From Streptomyces hygroscopicus (GTDB lineage Bacteria > Actinomycetota > Actinomycetes > Streptomycetales > Streptomycetaceae): a DNA stretch of 64,000 nucleotides. The stretch spans positions 2,046,001-2,110,000 of the forward strand of contig CP018627.1 of assembly GCA_002021875.1 (NCBI GenBank), given 5' to 3'. The position numbers and the translations under genes are program-made. How positions within the stretch are numbered: the stretch's first letter is position 1; each line of letters opens with the position of its first letter. Of the stretch, positions 26,690 to 34,795 are shown in pieces. Below the pieces are notes generated by a model that was given only the letters and a program-made list of their open reading frames with translations, did not search any database and had not been told where the DNA came from.

Positions 26690-27418
26690 CTCTGGGACGC
26701 CGGGACGGAGTGGGGGCCCTGGGGGCTTCCCAGCCGGGGGCTCCCCAGCCGGGTGACGAGGCCGAGCGGGTGCGCGGGGTGGTGCGCCGGGCGACGGCCC
26801 CGGGGGCAGGGCGGGGCGGGGTGATCGAACCGGGCGACCAAGCCGGTGGACGTGCCGGGTGACCGAGCCGGACGACCAGGTCGGCGGACGCGCCGGGCGA
26901 TGGCGCCAGGCGACGAAGGCCAGTCGACCGCCCCGGGCGACCGTGGCGCGCGAACGCTCTGGGCCACCGCGCCGGTGGGCAGGTTGGCCGGGCCGGGTTC
27001 CGGGGCCTGTTCCAGGCGGTGGAAAGGGCCGGATGACCTGGGCCCTGGGACCTAGCCGGGACCGGTCGGCCCTGTCGGTGGGGGCCCGGTCATGGTCCGC
27101 TGGAGATGGCACCGGGGGCATCCGGCAGACGCGGAGAAGCGGACGCACGAATACCGCGCACCGCGCAATCAGGGCCCGCGAGAAGTGGGCGCCCCCGGCG
27201 CCGCGCCTCAGGCTGGGCGCCTCCCAGCGGTGGCCGCGGCTATGGACAAGGAGTGCGTCGCCGCCGTGAGGGCATGCGCGCGGGCCGTGGTCAGGCTGCG
27301 GCGCCGCGCACGAGTAGCCGGGCACGGTCGGCCGTCAGCTGGCGGCTGGCGGCTGGCGGCTCGTACGCCCCGGAGGCGGGCCGAGGTGCCGAGTGGGTCT
27401 GCCGGGAAGGAGGCAGCG
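26690..27418. other. Large intergenic region with degenerate GC-rich repeats, no convincing gene
   Basis: CGGGCGACC-like and CGGGTGACC-like units followed by GCCGG recur irregularly from about 26750 to 26960, with none reaching clear coding character. A box resembling the GTTCGGCCC motif lies at 27058-27073. GGCGGCT is repeated in tandem just upstream of the next gene (about 27340-27360). Long open frames on both strands here are compositional. Confidence 0.55.
27058..27073. promoter_or_regulatory. GGGACC-GGTC-GGCCCT box upstream of a universal stress gene
   Basis: GGGACCGGTCGGCCCT differs from the GTTCGGCCC boxes mainly by GG for GT in the centre. It is about 345 bp upstream of the gene at 27419, far for a promoter site, so support is moderate. 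Confidence 0.35.
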
Positions 27419-28273
27419 ATGGCGCGCCCCGTCACCGTCGGGCTGGACGGTTCCCCCGAGAGCCTGGCCGCCGCCGGCTGGGCGGCACACGAGGCCCGTT
27501 CGCGCGACGCGCCGCTGCGGCTGGTGAACGCGTGGCCGGGGCCCGATCAGAAGGATCTGACACCGGGCCGGGAGGCCGCCTGGCACTACTGGGCCGGGCG
27601 CGCCCTGGGCTCGGCGCGCGCCGAGCTGGACGCCGACCACCCGGACATGGCGATCCTCACCGACCAGATCCCCGGCCGGCCCGCGCCCGTTCTGCTGGCC
27701 GAGGCGGAGCGGGCCCAGTTGCTGGTGGTGGGGTCCCGCTCGATCGGCGCGGTCGCCGGGTTCTTCCTCGGCTCCGTCGGCCTGGAGCTCGCCGCACGCG
27801 CCGTGACCCCCGTGGTCCTGGTGCGGGCGGACGCGCACGAGGACCGGCAAGGCGATGTGGTGGTCGGGGTGGAGCCGGGCGAGCCGGGCGAGGACATCCT
27901 GGAGTTCGCGTTCGACGCCGCGGCCCGCCGCGACGGTGTGCTGCGGGCCGTGTACGCCAGCCGGGTCCCCGCTATCCGGGGCGACGCCCCCTGGGTGGTG
28001 GACGTGGGGCTGAGCGACGCGCGCGAGGAGTCCGAGCACGCGCTGAGCGAGGTGCTGGCGCCGTGGCGGGACAAGTTCTCCGAGGTGCGGGTCTTCGAGG
28101 AGATCGCGTCGGACAGCCCGGCCCGGCAGCTCGTGGGCGTGGCGGCGGGGACGGCGCTGATGGTCGTGGGCCGTGGTCCGCGCCAGGTGGGGTTCGGCCC
28201 ACGGCTGGGGCCGGTCACCCAGGCCGTGGCGCACCACGCCGCCTGCCCGGTCGCGATCGTGCCCCAGCGATGA
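27419..28273 (+). CDS. Universal stress protein, tandem Usp domains
   Basis: A 284-residue protein. ATG 27419 follows GGAAGGAGGCAGCG, a strong ribosome-binding site, which decides the start over a longer upstream frame. Domain 1: VTVGLDGSPESLAAAGWAAH; its ATP motif reads GSRSIGAVAGFFLGS, with Ser in place of the second Gly. Domain 2 ends GPVTQAVAHHAACPVAIVP. The stop codon lies in a 14-bp tandem duplication. The degenerate ATP motif suggests altered or lost nucleotide binding. Confidence 0.92.
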   Translation: MARPVTVGLDGSPESLAAAGWAAHEARSRDAPLRLVNAWPGPDQKDLTPGREAAWHYWAGRALGSARAELDADHPDMAILTDQIPGRPAPVLLAEAERAQLLVVGSRSIGAVAGFFLGSVGLELAARAVTPVVLVRADAHEDRQGDVVVGVEPGEPGEDILEFAFDAAARRDGVLRAVYASRVPAIRGDAPWVVDVGLSDAREESEHALSEVLAPWRDKFSEVRVFEEIASDSPARQLVGVAAGTALMVVGRGPRQVGFGPRLGPVTQAVAHHAACPVAIVPQR

Positions 28274-28292
28274 GACCTCAGCGATGAGACCT
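28265..28292. repeat. 14-bp tandem duplication across a stop codon
   Basis: CAGCGATGAGACCT occurs twice in perfect tandem. The first copy contains the stop of the universal stress gene. Confidence 0.9.
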
Positions 28293-28379
28293 CGGGGCGC
28301 TCGGCCACCTCACCACACGGCGCGCCCGACCGGATGACACACCGCGCGACGAGGCGGCCGAGAACCGCGGCGGAAGCCG

Positions 28380-28419
28380 AAGGCGAACACCCGGAGGAGA
28401 AGGCGAACAATCGGAGGAG
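28380..28419 (+). repeat. 20-bp tandem repeat duplicating a ribosome-binding site
   Basis: AAGGCGAACACCCGGAGGAG is followed directly by AAGGCGAACAATCGGAGGAG (18 of 20 identical). Each copy carries GGAGGAG. The second is 12 nt from the dehydrogenase ATG, and the first would be a standby site. Confidence 0.85.
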
Positions 28420-28431
28420 AGGAAAACGGCC

Positions 28432-29499
28432 ATGAAAGCACTCGTCTTCCACGGGCCGGAGCAGTCCTCCTGGCAGGAGGTGCCCGACCCCGAACTCGAG
28501 GCCACCACCGACGCGATCGTCCGGATCGACACCGCGACCATCTGCGGCACCGATCTGCACATCCTCCGCGGCGAGCTGCCGGACGTCAGCCCCGGCAGGG
28601 TGCTCGGCCACGAGGGAGTCGGCGAGATCGTCGAGACCGGTGCCGACGTCCGCGGGGTCCGTCCCGGCGACCGGGTGCTGCTCTCCTGCATCTCGGCCTG
28701 CGGCCACTGCCGCTTCTGCCGGGAGCGCAGCTACGGACAGTGCCGTGACGGCGGGGGCTGGATCCTCGGGCGCCTGATCGACGGCACCCAGGCCGAGTAC
28801 GTCCGGGTGCCCTTCGCCGACATGTCCACGCATCCGCTGACGGGGTCGGTCGAGGGCCATGACGCCGTGCTGCTGGCGGATGTCTTCCCCACCGCCTATG
28901 AGGTGGGCGTCCTCAACGGCCGGGTGGGGCCGGGCGATACGGTCGTGGTGATGGGCGCCGGGCCCGTCGGGCTGGCCTCGATCGCCACGGCGCAGTTCTT
29001 CTCCCCCGGCCGGATCATCTCCATCGATCCGGACCCGGCCCGGCTGGACGCCGCCAAGCGGGTCGGCGCCGACGCGGTGGCGGACCCCGCCGAGGACCCG
29101 GAGCGGCTGGTCGGCGATCTCACCGAGGGGCTCGGCGCCGATGTGGTGATCGAGGCCGTCGGGAGCCCCCAGAGCTTCGAGACCTGTACCCGGATGGTGC
29201 GGCCGGGCGGCCGGATCGCCAATGTCGGGGTGCACGCCCGGCCCGCGACGCTGCATCTCGAAGAGCTGTGGATCAAGAACGTGACGATCACCACCGGGCT
29301 GGTCGACACCTTCTCCACCCCCACCCTGCTCTCCCTGCTGGCCGCCGGGCGGCTGCCCGCGTCCACGCTGATCACCCATCTGTTCGAGCTGGACCAGATG
29401 GCGGAGGCGTACGACGTCTTCGCCCGCGCGGCCGACACCGGCGCGATCAAGATCGCGCTCGGCGAGGCCGCCCGTCCGCTGGTTGCCCGGGGGACGTGA
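28432..29499 (+). CDS. Zinc-dependent alcohol dehydrogenase
   Basis: A 355-residue MDR enzyme. Catalytic zinc site ICGTDLH and GHEGVGEI; four structural cysteines in ISACGHCRFCRERSYGQC; Rossmann motif VVMGAGPVGLASIA. It is related to NAD(P)-dependent threonine/isopropanol-type dehydrogenases. A homologous dehydrogenase sits in the dormancy island of S. coelicolor, as I recall it. It may re-oxidise NADH by reducing aldehydes or ketones when respiration stops. It is preceded by a duplicated ribosome-binding site and followed closely by a universal stress gene. Confidence 0.9.
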   Translation: MKALVFHGPEQSSWQEVPDPELEATTDAIVRIDTATICGTDLHILRGELPDVSPGRVLGHEGVGEIVETGADVRGVRPGDRVLLSCISACGHCRFCRERSYGQCRDGGGWILGRLIDGTQAEYVRVPFADMSTHPLTGSVEGHDAVLLADVFPTAYEVGVLNGRVGPGDTVVVMGAGPVGLASIATAQFFSPGRIISIDPDPARLDAAKRVGADAVADPAEDPERLVGDLTEGLGADVVIEAVGSPQSFETCTRMVRPGGRIANVGVHARPATLHLEELWIKNVTITTGLVDTFSTPTLLSLLAAGRLPASTLITHLFELDQMAEAYDVFARAADTGAIKIALGEAARPLVARGT

Positions 29500-29516
29500 G
29501 CGGGAAGGTGACGCGT

Positions 29517-30347
29517 ATGGGAACGCCGATCGTCGTCGGCGTCGACGGTTTCGCCGAGAGCCCGCCGGCCGCACACTGGGCGGCCCGCGAGGCGCTGCTG
29601 CGGGATCTGCGGCTGCGTCTGATCCACGCTTGGAACCCGCCGTCGCCCGAGGCCCCGACCCTCCCCCACGAGGACGACCTGCACTACTGGGCGCAGCGTC
29701 TGCTGTCCGATCTGGTGGGCGAGTTGCGCGACGCCCATCCGGGGCTGCGGGTCTCGGCCGAACTGGTGCCGCGCGAGACCGTGCCCGCCCTGCTGGACGC
29801 GGCCCGGGACGCCGAGATGCTGGTGCTCGGCTCGCGCGGCCGCGGCACCCCCGGCGGCTTCCTCCTCGGATCGACCGGCCGCCATGTGCTGGCGCACGGG
29901 GAACGGCCGATGATCATGGTGCACGCCGACGACCGGCCGCTGACCGCCGATGTGACCGTCGGGGTGTGCCTGCGGGGGACGAACGAGGAGACGCTGCGGT
30001 TCGCCTTCGACGCCGCCGCCCGGCGTGGCGGCGCGCTGCGCGCCGTGCACGCGGGCGCGGGCGGGCCGGGAACCGAAGAGGTCGGGGCAGCGGGAGCGTC
30101 GGCGGCGGCGGACGCGCTGGACGCGGCGCTGCGCCCCTGGCGGGAAAAGTACCCCGGGGTGCCGGTGGCGGAGGCCCTCACCTCCGAGCGCCCGGCCCTC
30201 GGTGTGATGCACACCGCGCCGGGCTCCGGGCTGCTCGTGCTGGGCCGGGAGGAGACGGAGCCGGGCCCCGTCCCCTGCCTGGGCTCGGTGATCCACGCGG
30301 CGGTGCACCACGCGCCGTGCCCGGTGGCGGTCGTTCCGTGCGGCTGA
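29517..30347 (+). CDS. Universal stress protein, tandem Usp domains
   Basis: A 276-residue protein. ATG 29517 lies 17 nt after the dehydrogenase stop and follows GGGAAGG; an in-frame GTG three codons earlier is possible. Domain 1 begins IVVGVDGFAESPPAAHWAAR and keeps GSRGRGTPGGFLLGS. Domain 2 ends GSVIHAAVHHAPCPVAVVP. It is probably co-transcribed with the alcohol dehydrogenase and, 24 nt later, nicotinate phosphoribosyltransferase. Confidence 0.92.
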   Translation: MGTPIVVGVDGFAESPPAAHWAAREALLRDLRLRLIHAWNPPSPEAPTLPHEDDLHYWAQRLLSDLVGELRDAHPGLRVSAELVPRETVPALLDAARDAEMLVLGSRGRGTPGGFLLGSTGRHVLAHGERPMIMVHADDRPLTADVTVGVCLRGTNEETLRFAFDAAARRGGALRAVHAGAGGPGTEEVGAAGASAAADALDAALRPWREKYPGVPVAEALTSERPALGVMHTAPGSGLLVLGREETEPGPVPCLGSVIHAAVHHAPCPVAVVPCG

Positions 30348-30371
30348 TGTCCGAAGGGAGGCGAGAGTGAC

Positions 30372-31730
30372 ATGTCGGAGGCGATGATCACCGACCTCTA
30401 CGAGGCGACGATGGCCCTGTCGTATCTGCGCGAGGGCATGACCGGCCCGGCCACCTTCGACCTCTACGCCCGCGGGCTGCCGCCCGAGCGGGGCTTCCTG
30501 GTCGCCGCGGGCCTGGAGCCGGCGCTGGACTTTCTCTCCGGCTTCCGCGTGGAGCCCGAGGACGTGGCGGCGTTCGCCGCGGCGATACACCGTCCGTACG
30601 AGGATCTCGAACCCCTGCTGGGGCTGGGCTTCGACGGCGAGGTGCGGGCGGTGCCCGAGGGGCGGATCGTCCTGGCCGGGGAGCCGCTGCTGGAGCTGAC
30701 CGCGCCGCTGCCGCAGGCCCAGCTGGTCGAGACGTATCTGATGGGGCAGCTGAGCCACCAGACCACCATCGCCTCCAAGGCGGCCCGGTGCGTGCTGGCC
30801 GCGGAGGGGCGCCCGGTGGTGGACTTCTCGCTGCGCCGCACCCACGGCCCCTGGGCCGGGATGCAGTCGGCACGGCTGAGCGCGATGACCGGGTTCACGG
30901 CGACGAGCAATGTCGCGGCGGCCGCCGCGTACGGGATCGAGGCGAGCGGGACGATGGCGCATGCGTACATCGAGGCGTTCCCGGACGAGGAGGCCGCGTT
31001 CCGCGCGTTCGCCCGTACCCACCCCGGACCGGTCACCTTCCTGGTGGACACCTATGACACGGCGAGCGGAGTGGCCACCGCGGCGCGGGTGCTGAGCGAG
31101 CTGGAATCCGGGCCCAGCGGCGCGATCCGGCTGGACAGCGGCGACCTGGCCGAGCAGGCGGTGCGCGCTCGGGAGATCCTCGACGCGGCGGGGCTGCCCG
31201 AGGTGCGGATCGTGGTGAGCGGCGGGCTCGACGAGTACGCCGTGGAGGAGCTGATCCACTCGGGCGCGCCGATCGATGCCTTCGCCGTGGGCACCCGGAT
31301 GGGGGTGTCGGCCGACGCCGCCGCCCTCGACACCGCGTACAAGCTGGTCGCCTACGACGGGACCCCGGTGATGAAACTGTCCTCGGCCAAGGCCACCGCC
31401 CCCGGGACCAAGCAGGTCTGGCGCCGCCCCGGCTACGCCGATGTGATCGGCGAATGCGACGAGCTTCCGCCCCACGGCGGCGCACCACTGCTGGAGACCG
31501 TGATGCGGGAGGGCAGGCGCACCGGAGCCCCCGACACCCTCGACCGCGCGCGGAGGCGGTTCGACACCGATCTCGCGGGGCTGCCACCTTACGCCCGGCG
31601 GATCCGCCACCCAATCCCGCCCCGGCCGGCCACCTCCGCCGGACTGGCCCGGCTCGCGGGGCGAGTACGCCACCGGATCGAGCACCGGCTCGCGGTCGGC
31701 GGCGAGGCGGGCGGAAGACAGGCAGCGTGA
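30372..31730 (+). CDS. pncB: Nicotinate phosphoribosyltransferase
   Basis: A 452-residue enzyme of the NAD salvage (Preiss-Handler) pathway, converting nicotinate and PRPP to nicotinate mononucleotide. ITDLYEATMALSYLREGMTG at the N-terminus, VVDFSLRRTHGP, GTMAHAYIEAFPDEEAAFRA with the probable phospho-accepting His, and IRLDSGDLAEQAVRAREILD follow the family. It sits among universal stress genes, suggesting NAD-pool maintenance during hypoxia. The C-terminus after about residue 425 is Arg/Ala-rich and variable. Confidence 0.94.
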   Translation: MSEAMITDLYEATMALSYLREGMTGPATFDLYARGLPPERGFLVAAGLEPALDFLSGFRVEPEDVAAFAAAIHRPYEDLEPLLGLGFDGEVRAVPEGRIVLAGEPLLELTAPLPQAQLVETYLMGQLSHQTTIASKAARCVLAAEGRPVVDFSLRRTHGPWAGMQSARLSAMTGFTATSNVAAAAAYGIEASGTMAHAYIEAFPDEEAAFRAFARTHPGPVTFLVDTYDTASGVATAARVLSELESGPSGAIRLDSGDLAEQAVRAREILDAAGLPEVRIVVSGGLDEYAVEELIHSGAPIDAFAVGTRMGVSADAAALDTAYKLVAYDGTPVMKLSSAKATAPGTKQVWRRPGYADVIGECDELPPHGGAPLLETVMREGRRTGAPDTLDRARRRFDTDLAGLPPYARRIRHPIPPRPATSAGLARLAGRVRHRIEHRLAVGGEAGGRQAA

Positions 31731-31744
31731 CCAAGGAGGATGCC

Positions 31745-32410
31745 GTGCCCCGGAGTGCACACATTGTGAGCGATGTGATGACCCATACCGTCGTCGCCGT
31801 CGGCCGCGAAGCGCCGTTCAAGGAGATCGTCAGAACGCTGGAGCAGTGGCGGGTGAGCGCCCTCCCGGTGCTGGAGGGCGAGGGCCGGGTCATCGGCGTG
31901 GTCTCCGAGGCGGATCTGCTGCCCAAGGAGGAGTTCCGCGACAGCGATCCGGCGCGGGTGGCGCAGTTGCCCGACCTCCCCGGTATCGCCAAGGCGGGCG
32001 CGGTGACGGCCGACGAGCTGATGACGTCCCCCGCCATCACCGTCCACGCGAGCGCGACGCTCGCCGAGGCCGCGCGGATCATGACCCACAAGCGGGTCAA
32101 ACGGCTCCCGGTGGTGGACGAGGAGGGCCGACTGGAGGGCATCGTCAGCCGTGCCGACCTGCTGAAGGTGTTCCTGCGGCCGGACGACGACATCGAGGAG
32201 GAGGTGCGCCGCGAGGTGGTGACCCATCTCTTCCCGGCCGCGGGGGAAACCGTCCGGGTGAGCGTGAACGAGGGCGTGGTCACCCTGACCGGCCGGGTCA
32301 AGGAGGCCGTTCTCATCCCGGCGGCGGCCCGTCTCATCCGGGCGATCGAGGGCGTGGTCGACTTCGACAACCAGCTCACCGCCGCGCCTCATACGGCCCA
32401 GCGGCGGTAG
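31745..32410 (+). CDS. CBS-domain pair plus BON domain protein
   Basis: A 221-residue paralogue of the protein encoded at 25188. GTG 31745 is selected because AAGGAGG precedes it at 5-nt spacing; an earlier GTG overlapping the pncB stop has no such site. CBS 1: DVMTHTVVAVGREAPFKEIV. CBS 2: LMTSPAITVHASATLAEAAR with LPVVDEEGRLEGIVSRADLL. BON: VRVSVNEGVVTLTGRVKEAV. It is the last gene of the plus-strand dormancy unit. Confidence 0.92.
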   Translation: MPRSAHIVSDVMTHTVVAVGREAPFKEIVRTLEQWRVSALPVLEGEGRVIGVVSEADLLPKEEFRDSDPARVAQLPDLPGIAKAGAVTADELMTSPAITVHASATLAEAARIMTHKRVKRLPVVDEEGRLEGIVSRADLLKVFLRPDDDIEEEVRREVVTHLFPAAGETVRVSVNEGVVTLTGRVKEAVLIPAAARLIRAIEGVVDFDNQLTAAPHTAQRR

Positions 32411-32586
32411 ATGCGCGGCGCGCTCCGGCGGGCCCTGCCGGGCCGGACGCACGGGACGGCCCGCCCGGCCGCACCGGGAGGCCCCGGCGGCGTGGCCGGA
32501 ACCGTCCGAGGGCGCCACGGCACGAAGACGACAACGGGGCCCCTACGCCACTACCGCGCCGCCGCGCGCCCGGGGGCCTCGGGCCT

Positions 32587-33244
32587 CGATGCCACACATA
32601 CCAGGACCCACCGGGCACGGCGGTAGGTGATCGGGCGTCACCGGACGTGGCGACTCCAGCGCCACTGGGCGCTGCGGCCGAGTGTCACGCGCCCAGCGGC
32701 GTCATCCGCCGGTGTCACAGGCGCGCAGACCGGCCGGGCACAGCGGTTCGCGGCCGGGCGTCGCCGTATGCGGGCGGCTCCAGTGCCGCCGCGAAGCGCC
32801 CCGGGACCGAACGCCATCCGCCCGGCGGCCTCAGCCCGCGATGCCACACGCACCAAGCCCCCCAGGGCGCGGCTGGCGATGTGTGGCCGGGCCTCACCGG
32901 ATGCGGCGACTCCAGCGCCGCCGCGCGCACCGCGGTGGCGATTCGCGGGTAGGCGGTACAGCGCCACGCGATGCTCCCCAGCCACCGCTGGGAGGCGCCC
33001 CGGCCCCGGCCGCCGCGAGCCCGGCAGCGTCAGCCGCCGATGCCACACACCAAAACCGGCCGGGCACGGCGGTACGTGATCGGGCCTCACCGGATGCGAC
33101 GCCCAGCGCCACGGGGAAAGCCCCCCGGCCCCGGACGCCGCGGGCCCGGGCAGCTTCAGCCGCCGGTGGCACACACCCGAAAGACCCGCCGGGCACGGCG
33201 CCACGTGGCCCGGGCCTCAGCGGATGTGGCGGCTCCAGCGGGGG
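32587..33244. repeat. Degenerate tandem array, five copies, ending in the 3' end of a minus-strand gene
   Basis: Copies start near 32587, 32706, 32837, 33036 and 33162. Each has a core of about 80 bp, read on plus as GATGCCACAC..., CCGGGCACGGCGG..., CGGGCCTCACCGGATG... and GGCGACTCCAGCGCC, then a CCCCGGCCCCGG-rich linker. Spacing is about 120-200 bp. The last copy overlaps the final codons (WSRHIR-stop) of the gene at 33217-33798. The region 32411-33216 has no other recognisable feature. Confidence 0.8.
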
Positions 33245-33798
33245 CCGACCTCGGCCCAGGCGCGTCCCCATTCCTGGGTGCGGGCGCGGTCCAGGCGCCA
33301 GCGCGCCATACCGCGTCCGGCCAGCGAGATCGCGCCCACGCCCGCCGCGGCCGATGTCCCGGCGAGCACCGCGCGGGTGGCGATCTGCTCGGGGGTGGGC
33401 GGTCGCTGCACCAGTTGGCCCCGGCCGTCGGTCCAGACCTCGGTGGCGGTGCCCGCCTTGCTGCCGTCGTGGACCCGGGCCGTGCCGGTGTGGACGGTGC
33501 CGTCCGGGCCGGTCCACCGGACGATCGCGCGCACCTGGCCGGTGGTGGACCCGTCGCCCGCGGGCTGCGGGACGGGCGCGTCCTCCTTCAGGACCGCGGG
33601 CACCCGGTGCCGGTCCGCCCGCTCCTGCCGCAGCGACGCGTCCACGGCGGTGCCCGCGGCCACTCCCGCCACCGGGCCGCCGACCGCCATCACCAGGCCG
33701 GTGACCAGCACGACCCACGCCTCGATCACATCCGAGCGGCGTCTGAGCGGGTTGCGCCGCCACCGCCATGTCCGCCGCCCCCGCACTTCCGTGCCCAT
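33217..33798 (-). CDS. Rv1733c-like two-helix membrane protein
   Basis: A 193-residue protein with an RRTWRWRRNPLRRRSDVIEA start, a first transmembrane helix WVVLVTGLVMAVGGPVAGVA, an extracytoplasmic segment with VRWTGPDGTVHTGTARV, and a second helix near AVLAGTSAAAGVGAISLAGR. This architecture matches the Rv1733c family, whose M. tuberculosis member is strongly induced by DosR. Function is unknown. It is divergent from the response-regulator gene, with a candidate regulator box between, and its 3' end seeds the repeat array downstream. Confidence 0.82.
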   Translation of the reverse strand: MGTEVRGRRTWRWRRNPLRRRSDVIEAWVVLVTGLVMAVGGPVAGVAAGTAVDASLRQERADRHRVPAVLKEDAPVPQPAGDGSTTGQVRAIVRWTGPDGTVHTGTARVHDGSKAGTATEVWTDGRGQLVQRPPTPEQIATRAVLAGTSAAAGVGAISLAGRGMARWRLDRARTQEWGRAWAEVGPRWSRHIR

Positions 33799-33853
33799 GT
33801 TGCGACCGTCGCACGCGCGGGGAGGGCAGGACGAGGGCCGGGCAGCCCCCTTG

Positions 33854-33870
33854 AGGGCCCGTTCGGCCCT
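33854..33870. promoter_or_regulatory. AGGGCC-CGTTC-GGCCCT box between membrane protein and response regulator
   Basis: A perfect 6-bp inverted repeat around CGTTC, sharing GTTCGGCCC with boxes at 25072-25113. It lies about 55 bp from the start of the minus-strand gene and about 77 bp from the regulator's, consistent with autoregulation. Confidence 0.5.
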
Positions 33871-33946
33871 GGTACCGCCCTGACCTGCTGCGCCACGATT
33901 CCCACCGGGGGGCAGGGCGGACGGCGGACGAACAGTGCGAGAGCCC

Positions 33947-34651
33947 ATGACCGAGACACGAGCGACATCGGCGACACCGGCGACACCGATCAGGGTGTTC
34001 GTACTCGACGACCACGAGGTCGTCCGGCGCGGACTGCACGATCTCCTGGACGCCGAACCGGATATCGAGGTGGTCGGCGACGCGGGGACCGTCGACCACG
34101 CGCTGGCCCGCGGCCCGGCGCTGCGGCCCGACGTGGCCATCTTGGACGTCCGGCTGCCGGACGGGGACGGCATCACGGTCTGCCGCGAGCTGCGCTCCCG
34201 GATGCCGGATCTGGCCTGTCTGATGCTGACCTCGTTCGACGACGACGATGCGCTGTTGGACGCGATCATGGCCGGGGCGGCGGGCTATGTGCTCAAGCAG
34301 ATCAAGGGGTCGGACCTGGTCTCGGCGGTGCGCACCGTCGCCTCCGGCCAGTCGATGCTGGACCCGGCCACCACCGCCCGGCTGATGAGCACCCTGCGGG
34401 GGGATACCGCCCCGCAGGAGCCCAGGGACGAGGTGCTGGCCGGGCTGTCCCCGCGCGAGCGGGAAATCCTGGTGCTGATCGGCGACGGGCTCACCAACCG
34501 GCAGATCGGCAAGCGGCTCTTCCTGTCCGAGAAGACGGTCAAGAACCACATCTCCCGGCTGCTGGCCAAGCTGGGCGTGGAGCGCCGTATCCAGGCGGCG
34601 GTGCTGGCGACCCACTCGGCCCCGCCCCCCACCGACGACCATCCGGGATGA
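33947..34651 (+). CDS. NarL/LuxR-family response regulator, DevR/OsdR-like
   Basis: A 234-residue regulator. The receiver domain has D21-D22 in [12 protein letters not shown], phospho-acceptor D67 in [10 protein letters not shown], and lysine in [10 protein letters not shown]. The LuxR-type helix-turn-helix is about residues 166-225 ([35 protein letters not shown]). The [12 protein letters not shown] recognition helix is very like DevR. Its partner is probably the GAF kinase at 36085-37797. The pair corresponds to the DevRS/OsdKR oxygen-response systems. Confidence 0.93.
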   Translation: MTETRATSATPATPIRVFVLDDHEVVRRGLHDLLDAEPDIEVVGDAGTVDHALARGPALRPDVAILDVRLPDGDGITVCRELRSRMPDLACLMLTSFDDDDALLDAIMAGAAGYVLKQIKGSDLVSAVRTVASGQSMLDPATTARLMSTLRGDTAPQEPRDEVLAGLSPREREILVLIGDGLTNRQIGKRLFLSEKTVKNHISRLLAKLGVERRIQAAVLATHSAPPPTDDHPG

Positions 34652-34714
34652 CCCGGGGCCGGGGCCGCACGGCCCCGTCCGTGCCTCCGCCGGCCCCGAT
34701 CCTGACGGCCCGGC

Positions 34715-34783
34715 CACTGACGGCCCCACCACCACTTACGACCCACCACCACTGACGGCCCACCACCACTGACGGCCCACTGG
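34715..34783. repeat. Four 17-18 bp tandem repeats upstream of the nitroreductase gene
   Basis: CACTGACGGCCCACCAC-type units start at 34715, 34733, 34750 and 34767. They occupy the region where a promoter would be expected, 13 to 80 bp before the ATG. Confidence 0.85.
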
Positions 34784-34795
34784 CGAGGAGACCCC

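Noticed and set aside
26558..27325. Possible minus-strand gene in the large intergenic gap
   Set aside because: The frame is Pro/Arg/Gly-rich, overlaps the end of a real universal stress gene and has no recognisable domain or ribosome-binding site.
32411..33216. Possible CRISPR array
   Set aside because: Repeat cores are about 80 bp, degenerate and irregularly spaced, with no uniform unique spacers and no cas genes nearby.
33799..33946. Classical mycobacterial DevR 20-bp box
   Set aside because: No close match to the AT-centred consensus is present; only the GC-shifted motif reported above was found.
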